Part shown: positions 1 to 12,589 of the stretch, one piece after another
Numbering within the stretch: position 1 is the stretch's first letter
Layout: every line of letters starts with the position of its first letter
Source of the DNA: Cloeon dipterum
Taxonomy: Eukaryota; Arthropoda; Insecta; Ephemeroptera; Baetidae
Length of the DNA: 64,000 nt
NCBI RefSeq assembly: GCF_949628265.1
Contig: NC_088789.1
Span: 15,368,886 to 15,432,885, forward strand
Reading direction: 5' to 3'
Notes under the pieces: generated by a model
Told to the model about the DNA's origin: nothing
Seen by the model: the letters and a program-made list of their open reading frames with translations, nothing else
Database searches by the model: none
Position numbers and translations under genes: made by a program

Positions 1-1071
1 GAGCGATTCCTCATGGCAATGTTATTTAGTGCTGTGGAGAAAGAACTCTCTCACTCGGTACATCATTATGTTATCAAAGATTCTTGTAATTAACCGACAG
101 TGCTGAGGCCCAGACTGCTTCCTTGTTTGCCAACGTACCGATTGACGTGTTAGTCACCTCCTGATCGTTTATTTCAGTGGCACAGTGCTTTAAATCAATG
201 CGTTTTAAGAGCCAACAGAGCGGGAATGGACGTGTAATGGGTTTATGAGTAGCAATAACACATTCACATACACACTAAGGTTGAGGTTGCGCAATAGATT
301 GTGTTTTCCAGATTGTGCTCTGTGAAAAGTGGGAGAGATTCGTTCTTATCTAGTCTAGCAAACAGAATCTCTTGAGATATTGTTGATTTTCCCTTACAGG
401 TATGGTTGCCAAGTTGTTCCCCTTTTGTAATCAGTATTGAGTGCAGAGCAGGGAACTAGCGGCAAAAATGTAAATCTCCAATTTAAGTTTGATTGAGTTT
501 ATGTTAGAACTGGCAACCTTTAAAATTAGACGTCCTGAACAGTTCCACTAAGTTGTAAGCTAACCAAAGCATTTCGAGCTGAGGCTCAAAATATGTTGTG
601 CGCTGGCCTCTATTAAAAATATGTGAAATACGCTGAAAATATTCCGCTGCCAAATGATCCATAAAGGTAACGCAACTGTGTATCTCGTATATTAAGAAAC
701 GGTTATTACTAACTAACTGTTTGTCTGTGTACCGTGAAAATTCAAATCTTGGTCTTCGATACAAATCCCTTGAGCTTAATCATTTATGATTTGCTTTTAT
801 ATATTTATTTGGTCATTATTAAAAAGAATCGTTCACTTTTCTAAACATTTTATTTGGCATTTTATTCTTGAGTTGGCCTCTACTCGTTGCGTTTTTACGT
901 GATGTCTTACGTTCATCGTATCATTTCGGAATGAGTGGATATGCACAAGTACATTCGGCCCCGCGTGAGTCGTATACCTCTCTATCTCTTGTAGAATAGC
1001 ATTTTCCACGGAAGTTTACTTCTCTGACTTACTACTTGTAACCATTTCATGCGCATCTGTAGAAGAAAATT

Positions 1072-1143
1072 ATGATTCTCATCTGCTTGACCGTCTTGGG
1101 TCTCGTACTTGCATCAACTGTTGCCAGCTACTTTGGTTTCTGA
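1072..1143 (+). CDS. Possible 23-residue hydrophobic micropeptide ORF
   Basis: A 23-codon ORF begins with ATG in a good insect context (AAAATT before it), has an in-frame TAG four codons upstream and ends in TGA. The product would be almost entirely hydrophobic (Leu/Val/Ile/Ala core) and end in SYFGF, the general look of a single-pass membrane micropeptide. A strong splice donor (GTAAGTG) lies about ten bases after the stop. I do not recognise it as a known family; it lacks the sarcolamban N-terminus. It may be chance. Confidence 0.12.
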   Translation: MILICLTVLGLVLASTVASYFGF

Positions 1144-1551
1144 AGAGAAACTTCGTAAGTGTCAATCTAACTTAATCTGTAATACCATAGAAATGCCAAT
1201 ATATAACTGCTGAACGGACAGGATGTACAACTCTCTTAAAACGTATTGGGAAAGGGGTGCATGAACTCTTTAATTTAGCTGACTAACGACATCTGAAGTA
1301 GTATTTGCTAGTCACTTAATGATTGTCTAACTGTTCTTTCTCTTTCTGTTTTCAGTGTTGCTCGTGAATACTTCTTACCCGTGTTCTTAAATTTGTGGTT
1401 CACTTTTACCAAATATTCCTGTGCGTTGATTTACCTGTGGGTCAGAATTCTCGTGAGCGAAACATTTCTTTCCGATTCGGCCTGCACCAAGTTGTTTAGA
1501 TCTGTCGCCATCGTGCCGACGAGTCTCGCGTAATCTGACTCTCTAAGTTTG

Positions 1552-1576
1552 ACACAGACACACACACATACACACT
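1552..1576. repeat. Interrupted CA microsatellite
   Basis: Interrupted (CA)n tract on the + strand; first of five CA-rich tracts between 1.5 and 5.8 kb. Confidence 0.8.
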
Positions 1577-3333
1577 GATCAAAGAATTCTCTCTTGAAAA
1601 CAACACCACGTGCATTAAATTCGAATTACTCCGTTTGATCGTTCCCCTAGGCGAAGGGAAGCTGATCCGAATAAGAATATAGGCCCGCGTTTCCAGCAGC
1701 AGCATATCAAGAGAATAATTTCTAAAAAATTAGCCGCATGATTTGAAGAGACTTTACCGTAGTCGATCATATACACTGCATTCCGTGCTCCAAAGCAGGA
1801 TATAAAGCGAAACTTGAGCGTCGTCAAGCGCGCGACGCGGCAACTACAAATAAAATGAATGAAAACTCATGTTACTATAGAAAACACAAACACTCTTTCA
1901 CACTATTACGATCCGCGCGAGTTGACGCTAAATATCTCTAGTTATCAAGTAGAGTCGGGGAATAAAGAACCAAAAGTCGCTCCTTTATTCTCTCCTGACG
2001 ATGAAAGCCCACACCTATAGATTGCTTCAATATGAGAATGTCAATTTTATGCTTTTGAAAAATGATCAAAAGAATTTAAGGAGACGGTACGGTCCTTTGT
2101 AAAGTATAAACACTAGTAATAAACAGATAAGTAACGCGCGCGACATTGTAATGAGAAAATGCTTGCGAAGTTGTTGACGATTATTAATTATATTTTGTTG
2201 GAAGTCAAGCGACGGATAGAGCAATGGATTATTACGTATGATAAATGCCAGTTGTTCCGGTATCGGGGAAGCTGCAGCGAGGAGGTCGAAATAATCGAAA
2301 CGGTATAGCATAAAAGTTTGCCGATTGGAAATGAGACGAAATACAATATAATTATACAACAGATGCGAACAACAAGATTCAAACTATAGGGGACTCGAAA
2401 ATGAAAATTTGCAGTAGCAATAACTATAGCGTTAAAATACATTACAAAACTACATGATTAAACATAATAATGCATAACGATTACAAATGGTATTGTATTC
2501 ATACGAAGAGCGCGTTTGTTTATTATTCTTGTGATATAGATGTAGTGTCATTGTTTTTATGTCTCCTAAAATTAACGAAAACAGTAATGTGTATGTCTAT
2601 ATAATAAATGTGCAATTCAACACACAATAATGTTATATCATACATAAAAATTGCAAAGCTTCTCGGGATGAGCTGACGTGCGAAAATTTCATTGGCGATT
2701 CGGTTGTGTCCAGTAGAACGAATATATACTCATTTTTTGCATCAAAAAGCAGTTATTTCGCTGATTTGTGTGTGGCTAATATCTGCATAAGGTGTATGAA
2801 GTTTTCGAAAATAGCTCAAGCACTCTTGTAACATAATTATCGTGTCCGCGTAGAGGAGAAGTTACGACGAGAATAATTAAAAGAAAAGCAGTCCCCTTCG
2901 TACACCCCGTGAAAGTTTGAGTGTCCACAAGTCATTTTGAGAGCAAAGCTTTTCCAGCATCGTTCCGCGGTTGATAAGGAAATTTGGAAAGTCAGCAGCA
3001 ATATTTGTACCCTATATTTAACGGTGAAAAATGGATTAAATAATTATATATTACAGTAAAAAAAAATATTAAAGATGATACAAGAAGAGGAAGAGTTAAA
3101 ATTGAAATTATATTTTCAGTACCTTTTTGTAAACGGTGTTCTTTATTTAGATAAGGAGTTCTAGTCGGTTGCTAACACAAATATCGAGTGAAGATCGCGT
3201 GTGTAAAAAGAACTTAGCGGATCCACTTTTCTATGTGCAATTGAATGCAACTAAAAATAAGCCTAAGAAGCACGCGACGCGCTACGAAGACGACAGCCTC
3301 GCGACACGTGCGTCCCGTAGGCCTAAACTCTCT

Positions 3334-3358
3334 CACACACATACACACACACACACAC
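3334..3358. repeat. CA microsatellite
   Basis: (CA)n run of about 25 bases with one AT interruption, on the + strand. Confidence 0.9.
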
Positions 3359-3592
3359 GAAACAAATGAAATAATTAATTCATTAACCAGTTGCTTGATT
3401 AAATTCTAGCTAGCGCCGACTTCCGGTAAAGTGTGTCAAAGGAATGAGATTGGTGTAGGAAATTGACGGCGGAAATGCCCACTCTTTGTTTGCAAAACGC
3501 GTGCGCGCATTAGTTGATGTTGTCCTCTCTCGATATATCTCTCTCATTCACCCCGCTGCCCAAGACAGAGCGTTATTTTTGTATTGAGGCCG

Positions 3593-3623
3593 ACACACTC
3601 ACACACACACACACACTCACACA
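3593..3623. repeat. CA microsatellite
   Basis: (CA)n run of about 30 bases with two CT interruptions, only about 235 bases after the previous one. Confidence 0.9.
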
Positions 3624-5415
3624 ATATTCGCTCATTGTTAGCAGACGAAACTACAAAGGCACCCTAGCTCTCAATTTCATTTCCATTGTCAACACTTTTC
3701 CTTGCGAAAGGCCGCGTTTAACCTTAAAGCGAAAATAGCCCAGTATAGCAGAGAACCCGCGAATTAAACACTGAGTTGGTCATGTAGAAATTTAATATTT
3801 TCCTAAGCGTCAAAAACGAAAAGTGACACGTCAAATTAGTGTATCACGCAAAAGTGAGACAAAATGAGAGGAAACGGTAAATTGTTGTGTGTACTATATT
3901 AAAACATTTGAAGAAAACGGCGGATTCCACGCGCGTAGTCAAAATCTAAATCGGTTAATCGCATGTACATACAAGTGCTGAAGAAAATGTAGCAGGTATT
4001 TTAAATATAATTATATTATACGATTTAAATAGTATGAAGCTCTGTACATTTTACAAAGCGTTATGTTGTTGTTGCGCATATAGATTAAAACAAAACAAAT
4101 AAGAAATGAAGAGAAATGGCAATATTCAAACGAGAGGAAATTTATAAAATTTAAATCAATTGATTGCTGAACGGAATTTTCCGGAAACCCATTATCCTTG
4201 GACGATATAAAGAAAAGAAGATATTGAAAGAAAAATGTATTATGTGCCTGTTCAAGAAGATACGAGAAATTAAAAGTACTGTCTAATTTCCTACTTCGCG
4301 AATCGATCACCCGACACACCCAGTGTTTGTGTTGCGTCTTATGGTTTAGCGCGTAGTCGATCTGTGTTTGTATTCTCGTCTGTCTCACCCCCCCATCGCA
4401 GAGCATTGGACAATTAGTTTTAGCGCGAGATGCTGTTTCAACCAGAAAATGACACTTGCCATTTTACTGCGTATATACACCAATTAATTAGGATTACGAG
4501 GTGCTAACTTCACATTTTGACGCGAGAACTAAATGAAATTGAAATGAATCACACGAGTAGCCACAACAATGGCCCAGTTCAAAAAACCCAGAACGGTCTT
4601 CAAGACTGTGGAAAAGACCTGCTTTTATTTATTTGTTCCACGGAATTAAAATGTCGAACCCGAAGGAGGCTAGATTGAAAATGAAATGCATTCACCCCCA
4701 CCCCATTGATTGACTTCACCGCACGCATTCGATCAGATTTCTCTATGATTTCCCTGCGTGTTTTTTGAGCGGCCAGTATTTCTGACGACGAGCGAGTGAT
4801 TATAGGAGAAAATGCGTTCCGTACGAGACATACATTGATTGTGATACTCTGTCTTTAGTTGATCGACCCACCCACACTTACACAAAGTTCACGTTTATGT
4901 GTCACTCTCAGCTGCACAAATGCGATCACGCGCCACGGTTTGTTAGTTGCGTCTGTAGTTCGCGTATGGCGAGAACAAACGCGCGGAAGAGGTAAATGGT
5001 GAATATGGGCCTGTTTGTTAAAATCTAGACTTATTATAATTATTGCTTTTCTCGATTTTTGCTGGCAAACTTCTATTTAAAGCGCGGAGAGTCAAATTCC
5101 GGATCAATTCTGCCTTGTCGGAGGAGTTAATGGGCGGCCCGATTGCCCGATTGTGGAAATTGCTTCAACGTTTTAACTCGACTATTCTCTGATTGGATGC
5201 GAATCCTTACAAGTGGATGCTCAAAACATTCCCGGCTTGAATGATTTTTCCAGTCGGCAGTCGGTCCGAACAAAAATGTCCGCCATTAGGCACCAGTTCA
5301 ATGCAATTATAATACTATAGCGAGTCAAAAAGCGGCACTAAAAACGCGAAAAATCATGTAATGCTTTCGAATCACAAACGTCTGCTGCTCTTGAGAATCT
5401 TGAATAATAATTAAG

Positions 5416-5428
5416 CACACACACACAC
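5416..5428. repeat. Short CA microsatellite
   Basis: About six uninterrupted CA units. Confidence 0.8.
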
Positions 5429-5740
5429 AAAGCTGCTTCGTCGTCGTGCGCGAATGCTTACTGAAACATTTTGTGGATACCGTTTTTGGAAGTGCGCGAG
5501 CGGAGTAAATAAGCATGAAACACACATTTTACATTTTCACCCCGCAGAAAAGTAATTCTCTCAGTCAGTAAAAAAGCGCGTTGTAAAAGAGATTCAAAAG
5601 AGCTGATCATGCCAAAATGTATCGTAGATTCGCCATTAGAGGATGTCGGAGCGTTTGACGGTGTTTGAGGCCCAGAGAGTCTCTCTTATACACTATAATT
5701 AACATAGTCGATTATGGATTGCGAATAGGACGCTGCTAAT

Positions 5741-5763
5741 CACACACACTCACACACACACAC
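5741..5763. repeat. CA microsatellite
   Basis: (CA)n run of about 23 bases with one CT interruption. Confidence 0.9.
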
Positions 5764-7977
5764 CCTCTGTACTCTGTAATCTCGAATGTCCTCTCCGCCT
5801 TGTTGATGAAATCCTCGTCGTTGAGTTTTGCGTTTTGCATAACACACGCAATTCGTTCGCGCTCCTGCTCTATTAACAAGATATATTATATTTAAACTTG
5901 TTGAAAAATGTATTTTCTTGGTTCCTTTTCATATATATAATATAATTTATACTGTTGACTTGTTGTTCATTCTCACCGACTTCTCATCTGTGTACGCAAT
6001 CTCCCCCCAGAATGCCAAGCAGCATTTAATGAATCATAAGGAAGCCTCACTCGTGTGTTGTGATCTCTCTTTAACCTCTGTGTGTCTCATTAAAATTACA
6101 TTCGAAAATTATATATAGCATAGTTATATTTGATTAATAATAATATTAAAATAAAGTGGATTCATCTCTGTTAATAAATAATTAAACAATAAATTCATTC
6201 TGATAATAGTGATCTCTCGGTCTTTTTATTCTTTATATCAATCTCGAGTGCAAACAATTTCCCTCACAAACATTCTGCTCTTGCCGGAGTCGGAGCGGCG
6301 GCTAAATTGATTTTACTCCCGTGCCAAACTGCAAACAGCAGTGCATTATTGTTATTACGTTTAGTGCTGTGCGGCCTCGGGGGTATATCTATATATTTTG
6401 CGGCTTTTTGCACGGTCTGCGATCAAAACAGCAGCGGTGGCAGCTGGAGTCATTATAGTTTCGCGCATCCTGCTCTGTGGCTGCTCGCTCGCCAGCCGCG
6501 CTCGCAAGCACCCGCCGGCACTTAATTAATGCAAAAGCACACGAACGCCAGTGAATATTCCGCCGACTAATGACTGCATTGCCGACGGCCCGCTCTACAA
6601 TGGCTTTGACATTTGGAATCAGGTTATATCAACACTCAGCGACCGCGCACGAGCAGCGCTTATCACGCTTTGGGCCCTAAATGGACCAATTTATCTCTTT
6701 CCCTGGACGCGGTTAATTGCATCGGGGCTAATTTGCTTTGCAGAATGTTTCATGCATTGCAAATATGCGGCAATATTCACTAGGCTGTTTGGTGTATCGC
6801 ATTGACCACAATCAAGCTGGCAAGTGCTCATTTTTTACGTTTAAACTATTCATGATATGTAGAGAAAGCAGGATTATGCTCCTTTGAAAACTCTTGACAT
6901 ACAAATGGATGGAAATTTGAGCTTGTATAAAGATTCTGTTTAAAAAAAGGGTTGTATCTCAATGGAAGTGAGTGTCGAAATTCACGAAATTCGTCACACC
7001 TCAATTTCACTTTCTAATTTGTGCAAATCATCTAGCAGTCGATCCTTTTCCACGGCCGTTGTGACCAAATTCTTTGCAGATTTATGCTGTAAGGAGTTTG
7101 CAAGTTAAGCACTGCTGATCCGCTGCTACTGACAACTGCTGTCCAAGACGGGATTATTTTTTACGCTAAGGTTACGGTTTTTATCCCGTTTTTTAAATTT
7201 TCAGGGGTTTGTGATTCTTTCACCTTTTTTTTCTTTGAAGAGAGATCTTTGGCCAAATTCAGTTACTGACCAAATTTCGACAAAAATTATTTGACTTATA
7301 GGAATCTTAAACCAAAACTCTCTCCATGAGGCTACAACTTAATTAACAGGATCAGTCTAACAAAAATATATTAATCAAACACGACTCAACCAAACAGAGT
7401 TTGACTAAAATAACGAAACTGGAAAGGACGTGCTTATAAATAAAAAGGGAACGATTTATTTCAGTTAAATTTTTGTAAAGTTATTCGCATTGAAAACTAA
7501 AGCACGTCTTGAACGGTTTAACCTCAATATTACATTTAATCGGTTTATTATATAACCAACAAGAGAGCAATTTTAAAAGGTCTTAAAATCTTGATAAATA
7601 AACTTAGTGAATTAAAAATCACAAAAATGAACCAACAAAATGTCACGCGTCTCTTAAAGTGTTGAGAATGCCTCAGAGTCAATTAAGATGGTTTTTGGTT
7701 CTTAAGACGGTATCAGAGACGATTTAAAGTGTGGCTCAGATGTCTTAAAATTTCGTGATTCGTTCTCATTTGGTGCCTAAGTGAATCAGACAATTTAAAA
7801 GTCACAAATCTATCCACGATTAAAAAATATTGGAGCCAATTTGATGAATTAGATTTGTTTGGTGTTTATTTTTGTGGTTATCGAACATGACGTATGGTAA
7901 TTTGTTGTTTTTAAAATGGACACATTTTTATAATTTCTATATGCGATTTATTTATTTTCACAAACTCAATGTGTTCT

Positions 7978-8105
7978 GGTGGCGGTAAAATTGCGCATCG
8001 CTCAACAAACATCTAAATTTTCGCTGTCGAATTTATATTTGCCCTCTTCTTGCATCAAGAAAATTCGCGTTTGGTTGTTGAGCATTGCGCAAATTTTCCG
8101 CTACC
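7978..8105. repeat. Imperfect inverted repeat (long hairpin)
   Basis: The left arm, about 7978-8010, begins GGTGGCGGTAAAA and continues TTGCGCATCGCTCAACAA. It is matched in reverse complement by the right arm, about 8069-8105, which ends in TTGAGCATTGCGCAAATT then TTCCGCTACC. About 30 of 35 positions pair, around a loop of about 58 bases. I see no clear target-site duplication. It could be a precursor hairpin for a small RNA or a decayed miniature transposon. Confidence 0.6.
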
Positions 8106-8311
8106 AAGACGAATTGGAATTATCCAAATTTACGCCGGTGATAAAATTCTCACCACGAACGGAAGCTGTCAAACAATCACGTTGCCCGAAACTGAAAGAA
8201 ATGCGGTGGACAGTTAATGAAATTAACGCACTAAACCCACAATCAATATTATCGATTTCTGCACTCAAGGTAATCAGATTAACAAACTCGCACGTCCCAG
8301 CCTGGAGAGCA

Positions 8312-8623
8312 TCAGCCCGACACCTTGGGTCGGCACTTGCCCCTGTAGTCCAGCTGGTGTCCGTCCGGACACTTGGTGGGCACGTTGATGATGTGGTCTT
8401 CCAACTCGGGCTTCGGCGACGGCGCTTGCTGTGTCTTAGGGGTGGTGTTCTTGAGCAGCAGCAGTCTGCACCCTTTGCCCTCGGGGTCGGGGTAGAAGCC
8501 CGGGGGGCAGGGCGCCTTTGACGTCGTTTCAGACATGAAGCCCATCCGCTTGGGGACGCAGCCCGCCAAGGCTGGAGGCGGCAGCAATAGAGCGCAGCAG
8601 AAAAGTGCCAGCGAGAGCCACAT
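8312..8623 (-). CDS. Small secreted protein with two CxxG-D-GKC modules
   Basis: A single open exon encodes about 103 residues from an ATG at 8623. The first 20 or so residues form a clear signal peptide (hydrophobic core CCALLLPPP, then ALAG before the first Cys). The mature part carries two related modules: CPPGFYPDPEGKGCR near residue 40 and CPDGHQLDYRGKCR near the C-terminus, joined by a Pro/Lys/Gln-rich linker. The frame stays open upstream to 8671, but the signal peptide marks the start. A TTTTCAG just before 8657 could be a 5'-UTR splice acceptor. The exon is much richer in GC than its flanks. I do not recognise the family; the cysteine module recurs in the neighbouring gene at 12.6-15.2 kb, suggesting related secreted peptides. 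It may lack an upstream exon. Confidence 0.6.
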   Translation of the reverse strand: MWLSLALFCCALLLPPPALAGCVPKRMGFMSETTSKAPCPPGFYPDPEGKGCRLLLLKNTTPKTQQAPSPKPELEDHIINVPTKCPDGHQLDYRGKCRPKVSG

Positions 8624-10294
8624 AATTCGCAGTGTTTGGCCTCGACAGCAAATATTTGAACTGAAAAGCACCAGAATTTTCTTAAAAGTGCAACGGAGCC
8701 TGCTGAGCAGCTGCTTAGAGGACTTTATTTTCTCTTGAAGACGGTGTGTTTACCAAACCACTTCCTTCCTGCTGGTTTCGTCAAATTATTTACCAAGTCT
8801 TAATATACACACTGATCCTCCTGCGTGCTAAGCAATGTTGCGGTAAAATAAAAAAAATGCAATTTTTTCACTAAATGAATTAAGTCATCAGTTTAAAAAT
8901 TCAGTGGCAATTCAAAAAGCCAAAAATGACCCCCCATCAATCGATTTTTCTCGTCAATAAGAATCAATATACCAAAAATCATCGTGATTTAACAAAAATT
9001 AGATTTTAAATTTTAACCAATAAAAATTATCGAGTCCGCGTAACTTGAAATTAATTCAAATGTTGGCAGATGGTTCATGTTAACATCACAAAAGTTTACA
9101 CGTTTGAATAAAGAAATGTGTTTTAAGGGGACTCGGGGTTCCCTTGTAAGGGCACTGTTGATTTTCATAAATTAAGAAAAAATAATAAAATTTGAAATTT
9201 AATCAATAGCCTGGTTCTAATTAGTGGGGTCTATTAGTTTGAGCAATCTCAACCCAAATCTTTAATAGAAGTTTACAAATTATTTTCAACTTCCAGCTGA
9301 ATTTCCAAAAAGAAAAATCATTCCCAATTTTTTTATCGCGTCGATTTATTTGATTTACTTACAAAATAGATTACACTCGCAGAGCATTCAGGCCCGAAAA
9401 ATCATTAGGCAGGCACTCCCAGATTACGTGCGACATTTTTACAGCCGCGAAGTTATGGCCAAACTTTAGTCCAATCGTAAATCGAGGGCACGCAACTTTT
9501 GACACCAAGCGAAAGACGCGGTGAACGCGATTTTCTTTCATTTACAACTCTACGTCTTGCGTGACCACGTGCGCTCTTGCTCACGTAACTTTTTTCCTGC
9601 ACTTCCCTTTGTGGTCGCGTTCCTCGCCTGGCGGACACGTTTTGTTCGGCGCAATTATGATGCTGGTAATCGCAAGACCATGCTGAGGGTTTTTATCGGT
9701 TACTTGTGGCCTGAAACACGAGAGGCTTAACGATAATTTCACTGAAAATTTTTGCTACAGTTAATGGCAAAATTCCTTTTGCTGGTCTCTGTGAACAATT
9801 TAAGAAATATTTTAACTGTTGTTTACGGATAATTAGCATTCCATGCGAGAGCAATTTTTATTCTAGCGTGCCATCGTGGTCCGCGTGACGCACAATTGAA
9901 TAAAAGTTCGGTAATTTTGGTTTTCAAAAATTACCGAATGTTCCTCTTTTCCGAGGATCCATAACGAATTAAAACAAAGAAGGAGACTTTACGTTTTTAT
10001 CTGGACCCATGATTAAATTCGACTGTTTTGTTAATAGTTACCAGTAATTAAGCTTTACTGACTATAAATTACTTTAAATCTCCCAATTTCAGCATGAAAA
10101 ATAACGAAAATAATTGGATTATGTTTAAAATAAAATCAATTTTCTACTAATCAAATTTTTGTTTCTTCCGAAAAATTTTAATCTGTTGATTTGCCATGCA
10201 ATGGTTACCATTTAATCAAGATTCTATGATTCGTATTTGCCTATGCATAATTAATTAAATATATATGTTGACGGAATTTCTCCAGCCTACTCAC
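8624..10294. other. Intergenic or intronic, no gene seen
   Basis: AT-rich stretch with no supported exon. An open frame at 9453-9638 (-) is arginine-rich, has no domain and no matching splice sites. If the gene beginning at 10473 has further exons to the left, this is where most of its first intron would lie. Confidence 0.4.
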
Positions 10295-10473
10295 AATGGC
10301 GTGGTTGTCGGTTGCGTGGTGGTCGGCGGCAGGGTTGTCGGCACAATCGCCGGCCTGTAGCGGGCCCTGGAGGCCGTCTTGCAGGCGGGGGCGGCGTGGA
10401 TGATGCCGAGCAGGAGGAGGACCGCGAGCAGGCCCAGTGCCGCGTTCTGCCTGTGCATCTTGCGTGTGTGCAT
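10295..10473 (-). CDS. First exon of a small secreted protein (partial)
   Basis: This exon encodes a signal peptide (LLAVLLLLGIIHAA followed by PAC) and then a basic stretch and a Thr/Pro-rich linker ending PTTTPL. It stops at a strong donor (ATT followed by GTGAGT), leaving phase 2. The exon is GC-rich within AT-rich DNA, like the other secreted genes nearby. Two Met codons are possible (10473 and 10458). A TATAAAA at 10494-10500 on the minus strand places the expected transcription start near 10470, which favours the second Met. I could not find a convincing second exon. Joining it in frame to the exon at 8.66 kb is formally possible, but would bury that gene's signal peptide in the middle of the protein. 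Confidence 0.45.
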
Positions 10474-10493
10474 GGCGAGTGCTAATTAGCGCA

Positions 10494-10500
10494 TTTTATA
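10494..10500 (-). promoter_or_regulatory. TATA box of the 10.4 kb secreted gene
   Basis: TATAAAA on the minus strand, 21-38 bases upstream of the two candidate start codons. The spacing predicts transcription starting between the two ATGs. Confidence 0.4.
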
Positions 10501-12477
10501 AATATGATGCCGACGAGAGGTTCCCTCCCCGACCCTGCGTCCGCCTCGAGTCAACACTCACTCGGTAAATAAGAGAGGCCGCGGCGCCGCTGCTCTTTCC
10601 TCTGGCCGCTAGCTCAAACACTCGCACGCATTTCACGCCTATCCGCGCGTCAATGGAGTGAGTGAGTAAGTGAGTGCCCTGCTGTTTGCGCAAGGTAACT
10701 GGCCGCCATTGTGTTTGCTCTCCTTAATATCACGTCATTAATGCCCGCTTCTTGGAAAGACTTTGCGAAAATTGCACAGAAAGGTAAATTTCTCTAAAAG
10801 CTCAACTTGCTCAAATATTATCTTTTGACGGGAAAGCAGGTTTCTCACAAAGCTGATAAAACATGTACTGTACCGAGTCCTTTGAGTATAATTGAGGTTA
10901 ATTTATTCTGAACAATTAAATTGCGTTGAAAATGCTCTTTTACTTCCAAAATACACAAAAACATACCCTTCATTAACAACTTGTATTACTGATGCTATTA
11001 CATGTACCAATTTTGCACTGTATGAATAAATTTTTAAATAGACAAATAAAAACTATTTAAAGAGCTTTAAACTAAAATGTTAATAATATATGAGTAATTC
11101 CACGTGAGATTCTGGGCCAATTGAATGGTTTTTGAGACGTTTGAATTTGTAATTGTAACCAAATTTTCATGAATGTACTAACAATAAGTGTCAGGTGATG
11201 GGAGTAGAGGTCGGAGGTCGAAAAAAGTGCCTTTTTGAGTATTTAATAAATCCCGAGAGGAATAAGTATTAACTGAACACGAACACCTGTAACCTGTAAA
11301 TTATGTTCAAGTTTAGATATCAACTTGAAACTTTCACCTTCCACCCTAACTTTTGATTCTGAACGCTTCAGGTCAGAAGCCAAGGTCACCTTTTTCAACC
11401 TATTTTTTAAATTTCGATTTTTCATGGTGATATTTACCGAGTTGCAGGACCAAAATGTAGCCCGTGACATTCTGCAATAGTACACTAAATTTTACTCACA
11501 CAAACTAAATATTTGCGCCGCAATTAAGGTTTCTGGATTACATTCCGGTTCGAGGTTGATCAACCGTGCACGGCCTTTGAACTCAAAATTTTTGTCCTGT
11601 TGGTGAATTCCAATTTTTCGTGTTCAAACTCAAGAAACCTAGATTGGCCAATTGAAAGCCAATTTCAACCTTCAGGGCCCGACCCTGACGCGACCCTGAG
11701 CGTTGAAATTTCTAAATAGTCTAAAATCTTGGAGCTATTAGTAATTTATTTTCAACACAAAGTGCTTGGTTATTAACGCCCTCAATTAAATAAAATGAAT
11801 TTTCATTTCAGAACTGTGTTAATTTTTTAATTTGAAATAGTTCATGAATAAAAAATAATAGCTTATTTCAAGCTTTATTTGTGTGTATCATCATGGGTGA
11901 TTCAGAGTTAGCTCATGGAAATTTTGGAAATCCCCACCGCCAGCAGTGTGATCATCTTTCCGCCTTTGCTTTACCCACTCCCTGATATTGCTTCTGCCAA
12001 TTTACTGCGACGGCAATCGAATTGCACTCGCCACATCCGCCACTAACAATAAGCTATAAATCTCGGTGCAAGAGCGGCTGCTTCAACTCATTTGTACCGA
12101 CCTTGACCAGGCTCCATCGGCCATAATCGAATGTGTCAAATCTCGCGTGCATGGCCAGTATAATCCGTTGCCGAGTTTCAAACAAGAGCGGCCTGGATGA
12201 TAATATGCAGAATTGTGTGACAGCACAGTTCGTGCCGCCACGCTCATAATTTAATTCCGTCTTGGCGAGGAGACAAAGTCTAGAATAATAAATCGACCTC
12301 CGCGAGATGGAAACTCAAGTTTAAGCGTTATTAACTAGAGACTTGCAGATAAGTCCTGGCGTTCTTCAAGCTCCGCCGACTGGTGCCTTGATTAGTAAAA
12401 GTATGCAACTGGGTCGACAGGAGAGCTTCGCAGGTTGCCTACATTTTGATCGTGCAGGCGCCCAAGTATTTTCATTG
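10501..12477. other. Intergenic, no gene seen
   Basis: No exon is supported. Most is AT-rich; around 11550-11700 there are short self-complementary words (for example CGGTT paired with AACCG). A GC-richer block at about 12000-12260 has no open frame and could be regulatory. Confidence 0.4.
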
Positions 12478-12483
12478 TTTATT
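12478..12483 (-). terminator. Polyadenylation signal AATAAA
   Basis: AATAAA on the minus strand about 110 bases past the stop codon of the secreted gene ending at 12590. Confidence 0.45.
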
Positions 12484-12589
12484 ATTAATAAATAATACAG
12501 GAAGAGTTAAAAAAGAGTAAAATCTAGTTTTAATAAATTATCAGAACATCAATTGTACCATAAATAAATAAAATTTCGAGATGTTGAGT

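Larger units (their letters stand above)
1..7977. other. Gene-free AT-rich stretch
   Basis: I find no exon chain, conserved domain or RNA gene on either strand in these 8 kb. Open frames here are short, mutually overlapping and of low-complexity composition. The stretch contains five CA-rich microsatellites (listed separately), many TTAATTAA-type AT runs, and one more GC-rich block at about 6290-6790 with homeodomain-like TTAATTAATG and TAATGA words that could be a regulatory element. It could be intergenic DNA, a long intron or a UTR of a gene to the left; the sequence does not decide. Confidence 0.5.

Noticed and set aside
4011-4406. 131-codon minus-strand open frame
   Set aside because: Translation of AT-rich DNA with biased composition, no domain and no splice partners.
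7979-8521. 180-codon + strand open frame
   Set aside because: It runs through the hairpin and then antisense to the secreted gene; no domain, no ATG at its start, composition not protein-like.
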